DNA from: Pyrofollis japonicus
Lineage (GTDB): Archaea > Thermoproteota > Thermoprotei_A > Sulfolobales > Pyrodictiaceae
Reading direction: 5' to 3'
Length of the DNA: 64,000 nt
Assembly: GCF_033097485.1 (NCBI RefSeq)
Contig: NZ_AP028634.1
Coordinates: forward strand, 1,851,126-1,915,125
Made by a program: the position numbers and the translations under genes. Within the stretch, counting starts at the first letter, position 1. Every line of letters begins with the position of its first letter. Shown here in pieces: positions 17,072-25,439 of the stretch. The notes under the pieces are model-generated. The model was not told the DNA's origin and ran no database searches. It saw nothing but the letters and a program-made list of their open reading frames with translations.

Positions 17072-17722
17072 TCAGTAAGCAGGGCTCATTCGTCCAAGTA
17101 AGGAAATTGTGCCCCCTTTCAAGGAGAGTTTGAGAACGGTTGGTGGATCCAAAACATCGTCTATACGTGCTCCAATGCTCCGCCCTATCTCTTGAAAAGC
17201 ATAGATAAGTATTGGAAGTTCTCCCCAGATGCGTTTACTCCTAATGCTCTCTATTAGCCTTTGAAACCTCCTTGTTATGTACCTGGCTAGGGGTGCTAGG
17301 AGCTCTTTGGAGCTCCTAGCGATGTTGATAAAATTCCTTTTTGCTTTTCTTCGGGCTCCCTGTGTTAGGCCCTTAGGTGCATATATTGTATAGATTATGT
17401 CGGCGCTTTCGAACAGCTTTCCCCTAATCTTTTCAACGTGTCTCCTCATGGATCGCATTCTTTGCTCTAGTTGGCTTGGCGATAGAGGGCGAGACCGCTG
17501 AGTACTAATATAGTATACCAATACTAGGGGTTTTGATGCTGGAAGATCGATAACCAGTATTGAGACAGTGTAGTCTCTAGACGTGTATATCTTCGTAGGT
17601 TTTCTTATTAGTCGTGTAACTTGGCTCCATAGAGTAGAATAGCGCTTTGTAGCTCTTAGCAATGGTACTATGAACTGATTTACTACTTGTAAGCGTTCCT
17701 CGACTCGCTGTAGCGGCAGCAT
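17072..17722 (-). CDS. Unknown basic protein (216 aa)
   Basis: This is a soluble, strongly basic protein with no membrane segment or recognisable motif. The N-terminal third is helical. A beta-rich part follows (YTVSILVIDLPASKPLVLVYYI), then a long Arg-rich helical region (LEQRMRSMRRHVEKIRG, ARRKAKRNFINIARSS, YITRRFQRLIESIRSKR). The charge suggests nucleic-acid or ribosome binding (inference). A TATA-like AGTATAAATGG lies too close to ATG 17722 for normal spacing. Translation may therefore start at TTG 17692, which has GAGG 5 nt upstream. Three copies of CCTGTSAGG lie upstream of the gene. Confidence 0.65.
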   Translation of the reverse strand: MLPLQRVEERLQVVNQFIVPLLRATKRYSTLWSQVTRLIRKPTKIYTSRDYTVSILVIDLPASKPLVLVYYISTQRSRPLSPSQLEQRMRSMRRHVEKIRGKLFESADIIYTIYAPKGLTQGARRKAKRNFINIARSSKELLAPLARYITRRFQRLIESIRSKRIWGELPILIYAFQEIGRSIGARIDDVLDPPTVLKLSLKGGTISLLGRMSPAY

Positions 17723-17783
17723 TGTTTATCCATTTATACTTACGGGCTACCTTACGGCTAAGTAGTATTGTATGAATAATTAT

Positions 17784-17863
17784 CCTGTGAGGAGTTTTGG
17801 AGCCGTTTTCAGGAGTAGTAAGAAAATGTTTGCCTGTCAGGTTTCACGAATTATCCTGTCAGG
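17784..17863. repeat. Three copies of near-palindrome CCTGTSAGG
   Basis: CCTGTGAGG (17784-17792), CCTGTCAGG (17833-17841) and CCTGTCAGG (17855-17863) lie between the ABCE1 stop codon and the unknown basic-protein gene. The first and third are preceded by the same AATTAT. The 9-mer reads almost the same on both strands, as expected for a dimeric regulator site. The last copy overlaps the ABCE1 stop codon. Confidence 0.5.
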
Positions 17864-19700
17864 CTGATTGCTGCTTCTCTTCTTTCTCGCCCGGGCTTGG
17901 GATATAGTAGTATTTTCCTAGACGGCGCTGAAGCCTATCAAGATAGCTTCCTTCCTTATTTATTCTCGGCCTGCCTGTTTCTGGGTCTTTTCTAATCGTT
18001 ATTCCTATGTCTGCGAGAAACTTGTTCATTCCCTCATGCAGAGGTAGCGGTTTTAGTGCGTATCCGTGGCGTCCAGGGATCCCGGTAAACACTATCACTC
18101 GGTTAGATATGTAGTCTTGTACGGCTATGTCGTGTTCTACAACGATTGCTGCAGCCTTTCTAGCCTCTGTGAGTCGCTTGATGGCCTTTGCCACTACTAA
18201 GCGCTCTTCTACATCCAGGTAAGCCGAAGGCTCGTCGAGCAAGTATATGTCTGCCTCCTTTGCAAGGGCTACAGCTACGGCTACCTTCTGCAGTTCTCCG
18301 CCGCTTAGTTCGCCGACTTTTCTATCAAGGAACTTGTCAAGGCCTAGTCTCTTTACTATTTCAACGTTTATCCAGCTCCCCGGAGAAAGTGCTGACGGGT
18401 TTACATCGCGCAGAAGCTCTTCAACTGTCTTATCTTCGCCAAGGGTTTGTGGACTAAGTCTCTGTGGTTTATAGCTGACCTTTAGCTGTTCGCCTGGCTT
18501 GACGATTTCGCCCTCTTTTGGGTCTATTTCTCCTGCTAGCGTGCGCACAAATGTCGTCTTACCTATTGCATTTGGGCCTAGGATTCCCAGGACTTCTCCT
18601 TCGTAAAGCTCTCCGGGCTCAGCTTCAAGAGTGAATCCGTTGAGCTCAATTACTAGCCTTCTCCACTCTATGTATTTTCGTGTGCCTGGTTGTGCAACTA
18701 TCTCTGAGGGATTTATGGTGTATCGTATGGGCTCGTTTCTAATTCTCATGTTCTCTGCTGGTAGGTAGCCTTTTAGGAAATGATTTATCCCTGCGCCAAC
18801 AGCGTATGGTTTTGAAGCGATGCCGTAGACCCCGGGTTCGCCGTACATTATCACTACGTGGTCGGACAAGTAGTCAAGCATAGCTATATCGTGCTCTACT
18901 ACGACGACATAGCTTCCCTTTGGCACATAGTTCCTTATAACTCTCGCAACGTTAACCCTTTCTCTCACGTCAAGATAGCTTCCGGGCTCGTCAAATAGGT
19001 AGAGATTTGCATCCTTACTGAGAACAGCGGCTATGAGAAATCTTTGAAGCTCTCCACCGCTTAAAACTCTAATATCCTTGTCTAAAGCATTCCTGAGACC
19101 TAGTTCTTTTACGAGATCTCTCCATATTCCTCTCTCATCTGCTCGTTCGAGGAGCTGCGCAACCGTTCCCTTGACTCTGCGTGGAACAATGTCAATGTAC
19201 TGTATCTTGTGGGCAGGCCTTATCTTACCCTCCTTTAAGGCGCGGAAATAATTCTGTATTTCTGTGCCCCTAAAGCGCCTTATAATCTCATCCCATGAGG
19301 GTTCTTGCCCTGGTTGGCCTAGGTTTGGCCTAAGCTCGCCTGCTAATATCCTTAGGGCGGTTGTCTTGCCTGTACCGTTCTTACCTAGTATACCAAGAAC
19401 CTTTCCTTCTCGGGGAACCGGCAATCCATATAGCTTGAACCCGTTTACACCGTGCCGATGAATAAGCATTTTTTCAAGCTCGTCTGGCAGATTAACTATA
19501 TATATTGCTTTAAACGGGCATTTTCTCACACAGATTCCGCAACCAATACAAGTCTCTTCATAAATCACAGGCTTCTTTCTAGAAGGATCCATTTCAATAG
19601 CCTTGCCGCCGGTCTTGTTAACTGGGCAGAATACTATACACTCCTGGTTACACTTGTTCGGCTTACAAAGCTCGTAGTCGATTACAGCAACCCTTACCAA
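17859..19700 (-). CDS. abce1: ABCE1 / Rli1 ribosome-recycling ATPase
   Basis: This protein splits ribosomes into subunits after termination, using two ATPase domains and two Fe-S clusters. The 613-aa length is typical. The N-terminal ferredoxin-like domain (residues 1-75) shows the two cysteine sets CKPNKCNQECIVFCPVNK and CIGCGICVRKCPF. NBD1 has LGKNGTGKTT, LSGGELQRFLIAA and LYLFDEPGSYLD. NBD2 has LGPNAIGKTT, LSGGELQKVAVAV and IYLLDEPSAYLD. The linker has the usual conserved segments. It depends on Fe-S assembly, supplied by sufBC elsewhere in the window. Start GTG or ATG at 19700. It is transcribed alone. Confidence 0.97.
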   Translation of the reverse strand: MVRVAVIDYELCKPNKCNQECIVFCPVNKTGGKAIEMDPSRKKPVIYEETCIGCGICVRKCPFKAIYIVNLPDELEKMLIHRHGVNGFKLYGLPVPREGKVLGILGKNGTGKTTALRILAGELRPNLGQPGQEPSWDEIIRRFRGTEIQNYFRALKEGKIRPAHKIQYIDIVPRRVKGTVAQLLERADERGIWRDLVKELGLRNALDKDIRVLSGGELQRFLIAAVLSKDANLYLFDEPGSYLDVRERVNVARVIRNYVPKGSYVVVVEHDIAMLDYLSDHVVIMYGEPGVYGIASKPYAVGAGINHFLKGYLPAENMRIRNEPIRYTINPSEIVAQPGTRKYIEWRRLVIELNGFTLEAEPGELYEGEVLGILGPNAIGKTTFVRTLAGEIDPKEGEIVKPGEQLKVSYKPQRLSPQTLGEDKTVEELLRDVNPSALSPGSWINVEIVKRLGLDKFLDRKVGELSGGELQKVAVAVALAKEADIYLLDEPSAYLDVEERLVVAKAIKRLTEARKAAAIVVEHDIAVQDYISNRVIVFTGIPGRHGYALKPLPLHEGMNKFLADIGITIRKDPETGRPRINKEGSYLDRLQRRLGKYYYIPSPGEKEEKQQSA

Positions 19701-19797
19701 GCTCTAACCCCGATTCACACGCCCTATCTCAAAGAAGGATTAATTCAAACTATGCCTGCTTCATTCATTTACAGTCCGTGCCGAGTCTAAGGGGACT

Positions 19798-20043
19798 ATG
19801 TTATTAACCGCTACTGATCTAGAACAAGCGTGGATGAAGAGTGGTGACGGCACAGAGCACGAAAAATACACTTTACTGTTCAAAAACCGTGCAATGAAGA
19901 AAGCAAGGTTGGCTGAAAATTATTACCACTCCTCTTCTTCCCACTCCTCCTCTTCTTCCTCTTCCTCCCACCACTCTTCTTCTTCCTCCTCTTCTTCCCA
20001 CCATTCCTCCTCTTCTTCTAAAACAAGCCATCTCATTGTATGA
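19798..20043 (+). CDS. Possible Ser/His-repeat protein (81 aa), antisense to the Glu/Trp frame
   Basis: ATG 19798 has GGGG 4 nt upstream and an A/T-rich TTAATTC about 55 nt upstream. The first 43 residues look like an ordinary soluble peptide (TATDLEQAWMKSG, KYTLLFKNRAMKKARLAE). The rest is blocks of Ser separated by His (SSSSSSSSHH repeated), which comes from the pyrimidine strand of the 30-bp repeat. Poly-Ser is unusual for a hyperthermophile. The complementary strand encodes a Glu/Trp peptide over the same bases, and I cannot decide from sequence which is translated. Confidence 0.35.
   Translation: MLLTATDLEQAWMKSGDGTEHEKYTLLFKNRAMKKARLAENYYHSSSSHSSSSSSSSHHSSSSSSSSHHSSSSSKTSHLIV
19923..20036 (-). 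CDS. Possible 37-aa Glu/Trp-repeat microprotein
   Basis: The frame starts at ATG 20036 (GAGG 11 nt upstream) and ends at TAA 19923. After a short head (MRWLVL) the product consists only of Glu and Trp: blocks of 5, 8, 8 and 4 Glu separated by WW, WW and W, and ending in W. The pattern comes from a 30-bp tandem repeat. Both GAA and GAG are used, so it is not a simple trinucleotide expansion. It lies 146 nt downstream of the Cgi121 gene and 222 nt upstream of ABCE1, all on the same strand. If made, it would be extremely acidic and aromatic. The opposite strand has its own candidate frame. Confidence 0.4.
   Translation of the reverse strand: MRWLVLEEEEEWWEEEEEEEEWWEEEEEEEEWEEEEW
19929..20028. 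repeat. 30-bp imperfect tandem repeat, purine/pyrimidine-asymmetric tract
   Basis: On the minus strand two 30-nt units each begin TGGTGG and continue with Glu-codon purines (GAAGAAGAGGAG and variants). They are followed by a half unit TGG-(GAR)4-TGG. About 100 bp is almost all purine on one strand and pyrimidine on the other. Such tracts are prone to slippage and can form triplex DNA. Confidence 0.75.
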
Positions 20044-20182
20044 TTTCCCTCAAATCAGCTTCTTGTCCGTAATGTGGGTAACTGTGGCAGATGTTTTTAG
20101 CACTTTTCCCACATATCTCTTCTAGAGAAATAATCTACGATATAATGTAATCCGATGCAATAATGCTGGTATCGTGCTATAT

Positions 20183-20698
20183 CTAGCTAGGCTGTATTCT
20201 GTAAAGCCGCTCCTCAATAGGGTAAACCGAAATACGCGTCAAGGATAACGGGTCAGAACTCTGCGGGAACTTACACCTAATTGCCTTAAGCGTTTCTAGC
20301 ACCCTCCTCAACCTTTCAAGATTACTCGAAACAAGAATGGCAATTACCTTCTCGTTCCTTCTTGCACCACATCTTGCGGCAACCGTTCCAAGATTCTTTT
20401 CTCTGCACAACACACTTAGTGCTTCTAAGCCCTTGTGACGCGCACGCCTAAATCCATGCCTTATTAATGCATAGGCCGATATCGTTGCAGAGAAGAGTGC
20501 TTCAAGGCCATGTTTAACAGCTAAGTCATACGGTACAAACACTATCAGGTCGTAATCCTCTTTAAAAAACTGTAATGCTTTTTCAGCATGTTCATCGAAC
20601 AGTGTGCAAAGAACCGCCAAATAAATATTATTTAGACCTGGCAGGCGGATACTATAGAGCTTTCCTCGCCCTGAGTATTCTCCTGATAAACTCAACAT
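20183..20698 (-). CDS. cgi121: Cgi121-like KEOPS subunit
   Basis: KEOPS makes N6-threonylcarbamoyladenosine at tRNA position 37; Cgi121 binds the tRNA end. The 171-aa protein fits the family in the core GLEALFSATISAYALIRHG then RRARHKGLEALSVLCREKN then VAARCGARRNEKVIAILV. This matches the usual order helix, 'A-x-K-x-x-x-E-x-L' helix, and beta strand before a C-terminal helix. Identification rests on this pattern, not on a search. ATG 20698 has GGTGA just upstream; GTG 20704 is an alternative. The gene overlaps the upstream phosphoribosyltransferase by about 47 nt. The KEOPS catalytic gene kae1 begins at the right end of the window. Confidence 0.7.
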   Translation of the reverse strand: MLSLSGEYSGRGKLYSIRLPGLNNIYLAVLCTLFDEHAEKALQFFKEDYDLIVFVPYDLAVKHGLEALFSATISAYALIRHGFRRARHKGLEALSVLCREKNLGTVAARCGARRNEKVIAILVSSNLERLRRVLETLKAIRCKFPQSSDPLSLTRISVYPIEERLYRIQPS

Positions 20699-21242
20699 TG
20701 TCACCTGTTATTCTAGCAACTTCTTCAGCGCTATACCCCTTCCTAGTTATAAGTTCTTCAATAGTTTCTGCCTTGTCCCACGGGAATATAATCCAGGCAT
20801 CTGTTTCCTCAGCATAAAAATCTGGGCGATGCATAGACCATGGTTTTAGGTAAAGTGCTGCAGTCAAAATCTTCTTAGGACCGTAATGATTAAGGAAGTT
20901 TACTGCAATGTTTAGTGTTTTACCCGTATCGGCTACGTCATCTACTATTAGTACAACCTTGTCACGTATATCAACTATAAGTGGCTGCGTAACTACTGGT
21001 CTCTCAGCAGTCTCGCCGATTGAGCGATAAAACTTAACCTCAAGGGCTCCCATCTCGGCTACGCCTAAGTAGTCGGAAAGCAGTCTTGCAGGTATCCACC
21101 CTCCTCTAAGAACACCAACTATTATATCAACGTGCTTGACGCGAGTTCTTACTTCTTCAGCTATTCTTACACAGTGTTCTTCAACGTCTTTCCATGTAAT
21201 CGGCTTAAACTTAATAGGTTCAGGATGACCATATTCAACCAT
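20652..21242 (-). CDS. Type I phosphoribosyltransferase (xanthine/hypoxanthine-guanine type)
   Basis: This cytoplasmic purine-salvage-type enzyme transfers the phosphoribosyl group from PRPP to a base. The 196-aa protein shows the diagnostic PRPP loop VVLIVDDVADTGKTL, preceded by the flexible region EVKFYRSIGETAERPVV and the N-terminal VDIIVGVLRGGWIPARLLSD. The exact base cannot be read; archaeal members of this group are usually annotated as Gpt- or Hpt-like. ATG 21242 is followed by a normal start. The promoter lies in the A/T-rich 21250-21420 region (ATATTTAAAC near 21310). It is the first gene of a pair with cgi121. Confidence 0.88.
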   Translation of the reverse strand: MVEYGHPEPIKFKPITWKDVEEHCVRIAEEVRTRVKHVDIIVGVLRGGWIPARLLSDYLGVAEMGALEVKFYRSIGETAERPVVTQPLIVDIRDKVVLIVDDVADTGKTLNIAVNFLNHYGPKKILTAALYLKPWSMHRPDFYAEETDAWIIFPWDKAETIEELITRKGYSAEEVARITGDNVEFIRRILRARKAL

Positions 21243-21422
21243 TACTCTTTCACCGGATAATTACACAGTATACCCTTTTGAAGCTCAGCCTCTTAGTAAT
21301 AAGGTGTTTAAATATATGATTAGTTATCTAATTAGATTATTTTAAAATATTTAAATAAATCGAGAGCAATCTTTTTGTTAAATTAGAATTCTAAAATGTT
21401 TTAGTTAGGCTTGTTTGTCTTC

Positions 21423-21770
21423 TTACTCTTCTCCGCTTGTTCTCTTTTCCTCCTCAAGGGCTTTTGTTACAGCTTCAGTAGTTACAGCTCCCTCCTTCTG
21501 CTCTATAGGGGCTTGTGCGAGTAGTGACTCACGTATTTCTTCTGCTCTTTGTTGCTCAAGTAGCATTTGTAACCTTCCGGTTCTCTTATAGAGCCTTATA
21601 AGCCTTGTAACATAGCCAGCGATTTGGTTTCGCAGCTTCTTTGACCCTGTTTCAACGAGTCTGGCGACAACCTTCTTGTTATGCTCAAAGTCGTCAGTGA
21701 ATAGGTCTGGGTACATAGCTACTAGTCGTCTCGCCGTTCTTTTAACTAGGCCTATTCGTACTTTGCCCAA
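21423..21770 (-). CDS. rps17e: Ribosomal protein eS17 (S17e)
   Basis: Small-subunit ribosomal protein. The family core is clear: [36 protein letters not shown] and [17 protein letters not shown]. After it comes an acidic, Glu/Ala-rich tail of about 45 residues ending TSGEE, longer than the compact euryarchaeal form. TTG 21770 is chosen because the family begins with this GKVR segment and GGGGGA lies 6 nt upstream. The longer frame up to 21833 would run into the region just upstream of the divergent thermosome promoter. Transcribed divergently from the thermosome gene. Confidence 0.93.
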   Translation of the reverse strand: MGKVRIGLVKRTARRLVAMYPDLFTDDFEHNKKVVARLVETGSKKLRNQIAGYVTRLIRLYKRTGRLQMLLEQQRAEEIRESLLAQAPIEQKEGAVTTEAVTKALEEEKRTSGEE

Positions 21771-21844
21771 CTGGTTCCCCCGTGCTACACGACGCACTGT
21801 GGTCGGAGTTATTAATAGTGTAGGTATAGCCATTGTGAGAAAGC

Positions 21845-21853
21845 TTTATATAG
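21845..21853 (+). promoter_or_regulatory. TATA promoter of the thermosome gene
   Basis: TTTATATAG preceded by AAAGC (BRE-like) lies 63-71 nt before ATG 21916. A start site near 21875 would leave a leader of about 40 nt with GGGGGAG just before the ATG. Confidence 0.6.
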
Positions 21854-21915
21854 AAGCGGCTGGGAAGGCAACCTACACACGGCTAAGAGAGGGTAGACAA
21901 GACGGGGGAGCACTC

Positions 21916-23622
21916 ATGGCCACGCCTGCACGTGTTGCTACAGTCGAACCAACTGGCGTCCCGGTACTAATTCTCAAGGAGGGCACACAGAGGACCTACG
22001 GCAGGGAAGCTCTCCGTGCAAACATAATGATCGTGCGCGCCATAGCCGAAACACTAAGAACGACATATGGTCCAAAAGGCATGGACAAGATGCTAGTTGA
22101 CAGCCTAGGCGACATAACGATAACCAACGACGGCGCCACGATTCTTGACAAGATGGATGTACAGCACCCGACAGCAAAACTAGTAGTACAGGTAGCCAAG
22201 GGCCAGGACGAAGAAGTAGGCGATGGTACAAAGACATCGGTTATATTCGCTGGCGAACTCCTCAGAGTCGCTGAGGAACTTCTCGACAAGAACGTCCATC
22301 CAACAGTAATAGTTAGCGGCTTCAAGAAGGCCTCCGAGGAAGCAGTAAAAAGACTATATGAGATCGCGGAGCCAATAGACATAAACGACGACGAGACTCT
22401 CAAGAAGATAGCAATGACGAGCCTCACAAGCAAAGCTGTCCACGGTGCACGCGAGTACCTTGCAGAAATAGCCGTCAAAGCAGTAAGGCAGGTGACAGAG
22501 AAGCGTGGCGACAGATGGTACATTGATCTAGACAGTATACAGATAATCAAGAAACACGGTGGCAGCCTAAGGGACACGCAGCTGATATACGGCATTGTTC
22601 TTGATAAGGAGGTTGTGCATCCTGGTATGCCTAAGAGGGTTGAGAATGCTTACATAGTGTTGCTAGACGCACCACTAGAAGTAGAAAAGCCAGAAATTGA
22701 CGCCGAGATAAGAATCAGTGACCCAACATACCTCAAGAAGTTCCTCGAAGAAGAGGAGAAGATACTCAGCAACTATGTTGAGAAGATTTATGAGGTTGCT
22801 GTTGAGCGTATGAAGAGAGATGGCTTGGAGCCTGGTAAGGCAGGCATCGTCGTCATAACCCAGAAGGGTATCGATGAGGTAGCACAACACTTCCTAGCAA
22901 AGAAAGGAATAATGGCAGTAAGAAGAGTAAAGAGAAGCGACATCGAGAAGGTAGCAAAGGCTACAGGTGCAAAGATAGTAAGCAATATCGAGGACCTCTC
23001 GCCAGACGACTTAGGCTTCGCAAAGCTAGTAGAAGAGAGGAAAGTCGGAGAAGACAAGATGATATTCATAGAGGGATGCCCCAACCCCAAAGCAGTAACC
23101 ATACTTATACGCGGTGGCCTCGAGAGGCTTGTTGATGAGGCTGAAAGGAGTCTAAACGATGCACTCCATGCAGTAGCCGATGCAATAAGGGATGGGAAGA
23201 TAGTGGCAGGCGGCGGTGCAGTAGAGGTTGAGCTAGCAAAGTACCTCAGAGAAATAGCGCCAAAGATTGGTGGAAAAGAACAGCTAGCAGTGGAAGCATT
23301 TGCTAGGGCGCTTGAAGGCCTACCGATGGCACTAGCTGAGAACGCTGGTCTAGACCCAGTAGAGATAATAATGAAGCTAAGAGCTGCCCATGCTAAGCCT
23401 GAGGGCAAGTGGCACGGAATCAACGTGTTCAAGGGCGAAGTCGAGGACATGATGAAGCTGGGAGTAATAGAGCCAGTAAGCGTTAAGGCTAATGCGATCA
23501 AGGCAGGAACAGAAGCAGCAATCATGGTTCTAAGGATCGACGACATTATTGCAGCTGCTAGAAGAAAGGAGGAAGAAGAAAAAGAGAAGAAGGGCGGCGG
23601 CGAAGAGGAAAGCGAAGAGTAA
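21916..23622 (+). CDS. thsA: Thermosome subunit (group II chaperonin)
   Basis: ATP-driven protein-folding chaperonin of the archaeal cytoplasm, forming double rings. The 568-aa sequence has family landmarks: [30 protein letters not shown], the ATP-binding [15 protein letters not shown], the apical and lid domain in the middle, and [14 protein letters not shown] near residue 435. It ends in an acidic, Gly-containing tail ([12 protein letters not shown]), common in thermosomes. ATG 21916 follows GGGGGAG by 5 nt; the frame is open further upstream but runs through the promoter. No intein is present. Confidence 0.97.
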   Translation: MATPARVATVEPTGVPVLILKEGTQRTYGREALRANIMIVRAIAETLRTTYGPKGMDKMLVDSLGDITITNDGATILDKMDVQHPTAKLVVQVAKGQDEEVGDGTKTSVIFAGELLRVAEELLDKNVHPTVIVSGFKKASEEAVKRLYEIAEPIDINDDETLKKIAMTSLTSKAVHGAREYLAEIAVKAVRQVTEKRGDRWYIDLDSIQIIKKHGGSLRDTQLIYGIVLDKEVVHPGMPKRVENAYIVLLDAPLEVEKPEIDAEIRISDPTYLKKFLEEEEKILSNYVEKIYEVAVERMKRDGLEPGKAGIVVITQKGIDEVAQHFLAKKGIMAVRRVKRSDIEKVAKATGAKIVSNIEDLSPDDLGFAKLVEERKVGEDKMIFIEGCPNPKAVTILIRGGLERLVDEAERSLNDALHAVADAIRDGKIVAGGGAVEVELAKYLREIAPKIGGKEQLAVEAFARALEGLPMALAENAGLDPVEIIMKLRAAHAKPEGKWHGINVFKGEVEDMMKLGVIEPVSVKANAIKAGTEAAIMVLRIDDIIAAARRKEEEEKEKKGGGEEESEE

Positions 23623-23740
23623 ACTTGACCCCTAGCTTTTTATAACCAAGTCTATTATTGAAATCACTATTAAACTACTCGTGGTTTTTGGCTATACCTT
23701 TCTCCGTAGCCGCGCTCTTAGCACAATAGGTTCTTAAACA

Positions 23741-23801
23741 CTAAATACTGGGAATCTGAGATTCTGCTGAAGGAGGCTTTGGGAAGGTATCCAGTATTTA
23801 G
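23741..23801. repeat. 11-bp inverted repeat enclosing a nested hairpin
   Basis: CTAAATACTGG (23741-23751) is the exact inverse of CCAGTATTTAG (23791-23801), with 39 nt between. Inside lies GAATC-tga-GATTC (23752-23764). The right arm overlaps a TATA-like AGTATTTAG placed correctly for the next gene, whose TTG start lies 32 nt downstream. Confidence 0.65.
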
Positions 23802-23833
23802 ATATGATTTACTGTTGAGAAGTGTGATCAAAT

Positions 23834-24433
23834 TTGGCAATAGATAGTGTTACGAGCAGCACTAAGACGATTATACTTTTTGGTGTACCAGGTACAGGGA
23901 AAACAGTACTTGGATCGAGGATTGCTAGGCGGACTAGCCGGCGTTTTGTCACACTAAGCTGGATTGTGCTTTGGCATGGTTTATGGAGCCAATATGATAG
24001 GGATAGAAGGAGTTTTGTGATAGAGTATGAAGGCCTCGTTAATAAGCTTAAAGAATATCGGGGATATATTATAGAAACACATTGGCTAGAGCCCTTCCTT
24101 GATGCGGGGGTTGCTGATATAATCGTATTTACTCGTGTCCATCCACTTGTTCTTTATGAGAGACTTTCTAGACGTAATTGGCCTCAAAGAAAAATAGTAG
24201 AAAATGTTGAAGCCGAGCTGTTGGGATCTCTCATAGGTGAAGCCTTGGAGGCTATTCGAAAGGGAGCACTTGTTATCGAAATTGATACAAGTCGTATAAC
24301 TCCGGAAGAAGCTGTAGAGAAAGTTATTGCCGCTATTAGAGTATCTGAAAGTAAGTGCTGCATTAATTGGCTAGATTCTCTAAGTCCACAAGAATTAGAG
24401 AAGATAATGAGAATAATAGAGCGTTATACCTAG
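23834..24433 (+). CDS. AK6/Fap7-type adenylate kinase (putative)
   Basis: This P-loop kinase of 199 aa has Walker A FGVPGTGKTVLGSRIA and a segment YIIETHWLEPFL at the position of the NMP-binding site. IVFTRVHPLVLYERLSRRNWPQRKIVENVEAEL is the signature of the AK6/hCINAP/Fap7 group. These enzymes phosphorylate AMP and, as Fap7, assist final 18S/16S rRNA maturation. The protein is slightly longer than usual because of about 40 extra helical residues at the C-terminus. Start is TTG 23834. It begins a five-gene run with the following genes, all on the plus strand with small gaps. Confidence 0.85.
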   Translation: MAIDSVTSSTKTIILFGVPGTGKTVLGSRIARRTSRRFVTLSWIVLWHGLWSQYDRDRRSFVIEYEGLVNKLKEYRGYIIETHWLEPFLDAGVADIIVFTRVHPLVLYERLSRRNWPQRKIVENVEAELLGSLIGEALEAIRKGALVIEIDTSRITPEEAVEKVIAAIRVSESKCCINWLDSLSPQELEKIMRIIERYT

Positions 24434-24445
24434 GAGGCAAGCGGG

Positions 24446-25099
24446 GTGTCGCGTTTGGAACTCAGGGGCCTGGAGAAGATAGAGCTTAGTAGCTTCTCTA
24501 AGCATGTAAGAAGTATTGTATCGAGTATTGATAATGTGCTATCTAGGCGTGAAGAAATACGCGATACTCTGATAAAGAATGGACGTGATATAATACGATT
24601 ATCGGGCTGGGCCATAAATGCTATTCATAGAGGATTACTGGAGGATGCAAAGAAGCACATAGACCAAATGGATGAAATAGTCAAGGAGTTTGTTAGCCTT
24701 GCATCAACTGATTCGTTTCTCAGAGAAAGCGGCTTCGTATACAATGTGTTATCAGAATATGTTGAAGCTAAAGCATTCTATAGCCTACTTGTAGAAGGCT
24801 ATTTGCCCCGCCCCGAAGAGCTAGGTGTTTCCGAAGTTCCCTATCTACAAGGTCTCGGAGATACACTTGGTGAGCTTAGACGTCTCGCACTTGATCTTAT
24901 GAGGATCGGCCATCTTAGTATAGCTGAAAAAATACTTGACATAATGGAGACGATGTACTATGAGCTGAGGGCTTTAGAATATCCTGATGCGTTAATGCCT
25001 GGCGTCAGGCACAAGGTTGATGTTGCTCGGCGATTAATCGATGATACAAAGTCTCTCCTATTGGCGATAAAGGCTAGGATGGGCGGTTCTACGTCTTGA
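24446..25099 (+). CDS. Translin family protein
   Basis: This all-helical RNA/DNA-binding protein is related to eukaryotic translin/TRAX, which forms the RNA-degrading C3PO complex. The 217-aa sequence shows the family's helices: RDIIRLSGWAINAIHRG, VPYLQGLGDTLGELRRLALDLMRIG and YYELRALEYPDALMPG, then RHKVDVARRLIDDTKSLL. GTG 24446 has a strong AGGAGG 8 nt upstream. The stop TGA overlaps the TTG start of the next gene (TTGA at 25096), indicating coupled translation. An RNA-processing role fits its neighbours (AK6, PUA, TgtA). Confidence 0.88.
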   Translation: MSRLELRGLEKIELSSFSKHVRSIVSSIDNVLSRREEIRDTLIKNGRDIIRLSGWAINAIHRGLLEDAKKHIDQMDEIVKEFVSLASTDSFLRESGFVYNVLSEYVEAKAFYSLLVEGYLPRPEELGVSEVPYLQGLGDTLGELRRLALDLMRIGHLSIAEKILDIMETMYYELRALEYPDALMPGVRHKVDVARRLIDDTKSLLLAIKARMGGSTS

Positions 25100-25422
25100 A
25101 GAAAATGAACCCTCTTGAAGCATTTAGGTATGTGCTTTGTAAATACATGAAGGATCGTGGTGAACTAGTGCTTAGCATGGCGCATGCTAGTGGACAGAAG
25201 AAGCTTAAGATATATCTTTACGGCTTGTGGCGCCGCCATCGTGTATGGGAAACTGGATATGCTCGTTTCACCGATGTTCTAGCACAAATAGTTTCTGAAG
25301 AAAAGTTCCTAAAAGAACTGCGCGAAATCGGGATTGAAGACATTAGGTTAGACTCAAGGGATCCATTCATCGTTGTAGACCTTGAAAAGATTAGTAAAAG
25401 GCTCAGATGCGATGAATCCTAA
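25096..25422 (+). CDS. Unknown small protein (108 aa) coupled to translin
   Basis: This is a soluble, basic protein of about 105-108 residues with no motif I recognise. The N-terminus is helical (NPLEAFRYVLCKYMKDRG), the middle very basic and aromatic (KLKIYLYGLWRRHRVWETGYARF), the C-terminus mixed alpha/beta (DSRDPFIVVDLEKISKRL). Start is TTG 25096 overlapping the translin stop, or ATG 25105. The tight coupling suggests it works with translin, perhaps as an RNA-binding partner (inference). Confidence 0.65.
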   Translation: MKKMNPLEAFRYVLCKYMKDRGELVLSMAHASGQKKLKIYLYGLWRRHRVWETGYARFTDVLAQIVSEEKFLKELREIGIEDIRLDSRDPFIVVDLEKISKRLRCDES

Positions 25423-25439
25423 GAAAAAGGGTTAGAAAA

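Noticed and set aside
22000-23550. Several long minus-strand frames within the thermosome gene
   Set aside because: All are reverse-strand shadows; the plus frame matches thermosome throughout.
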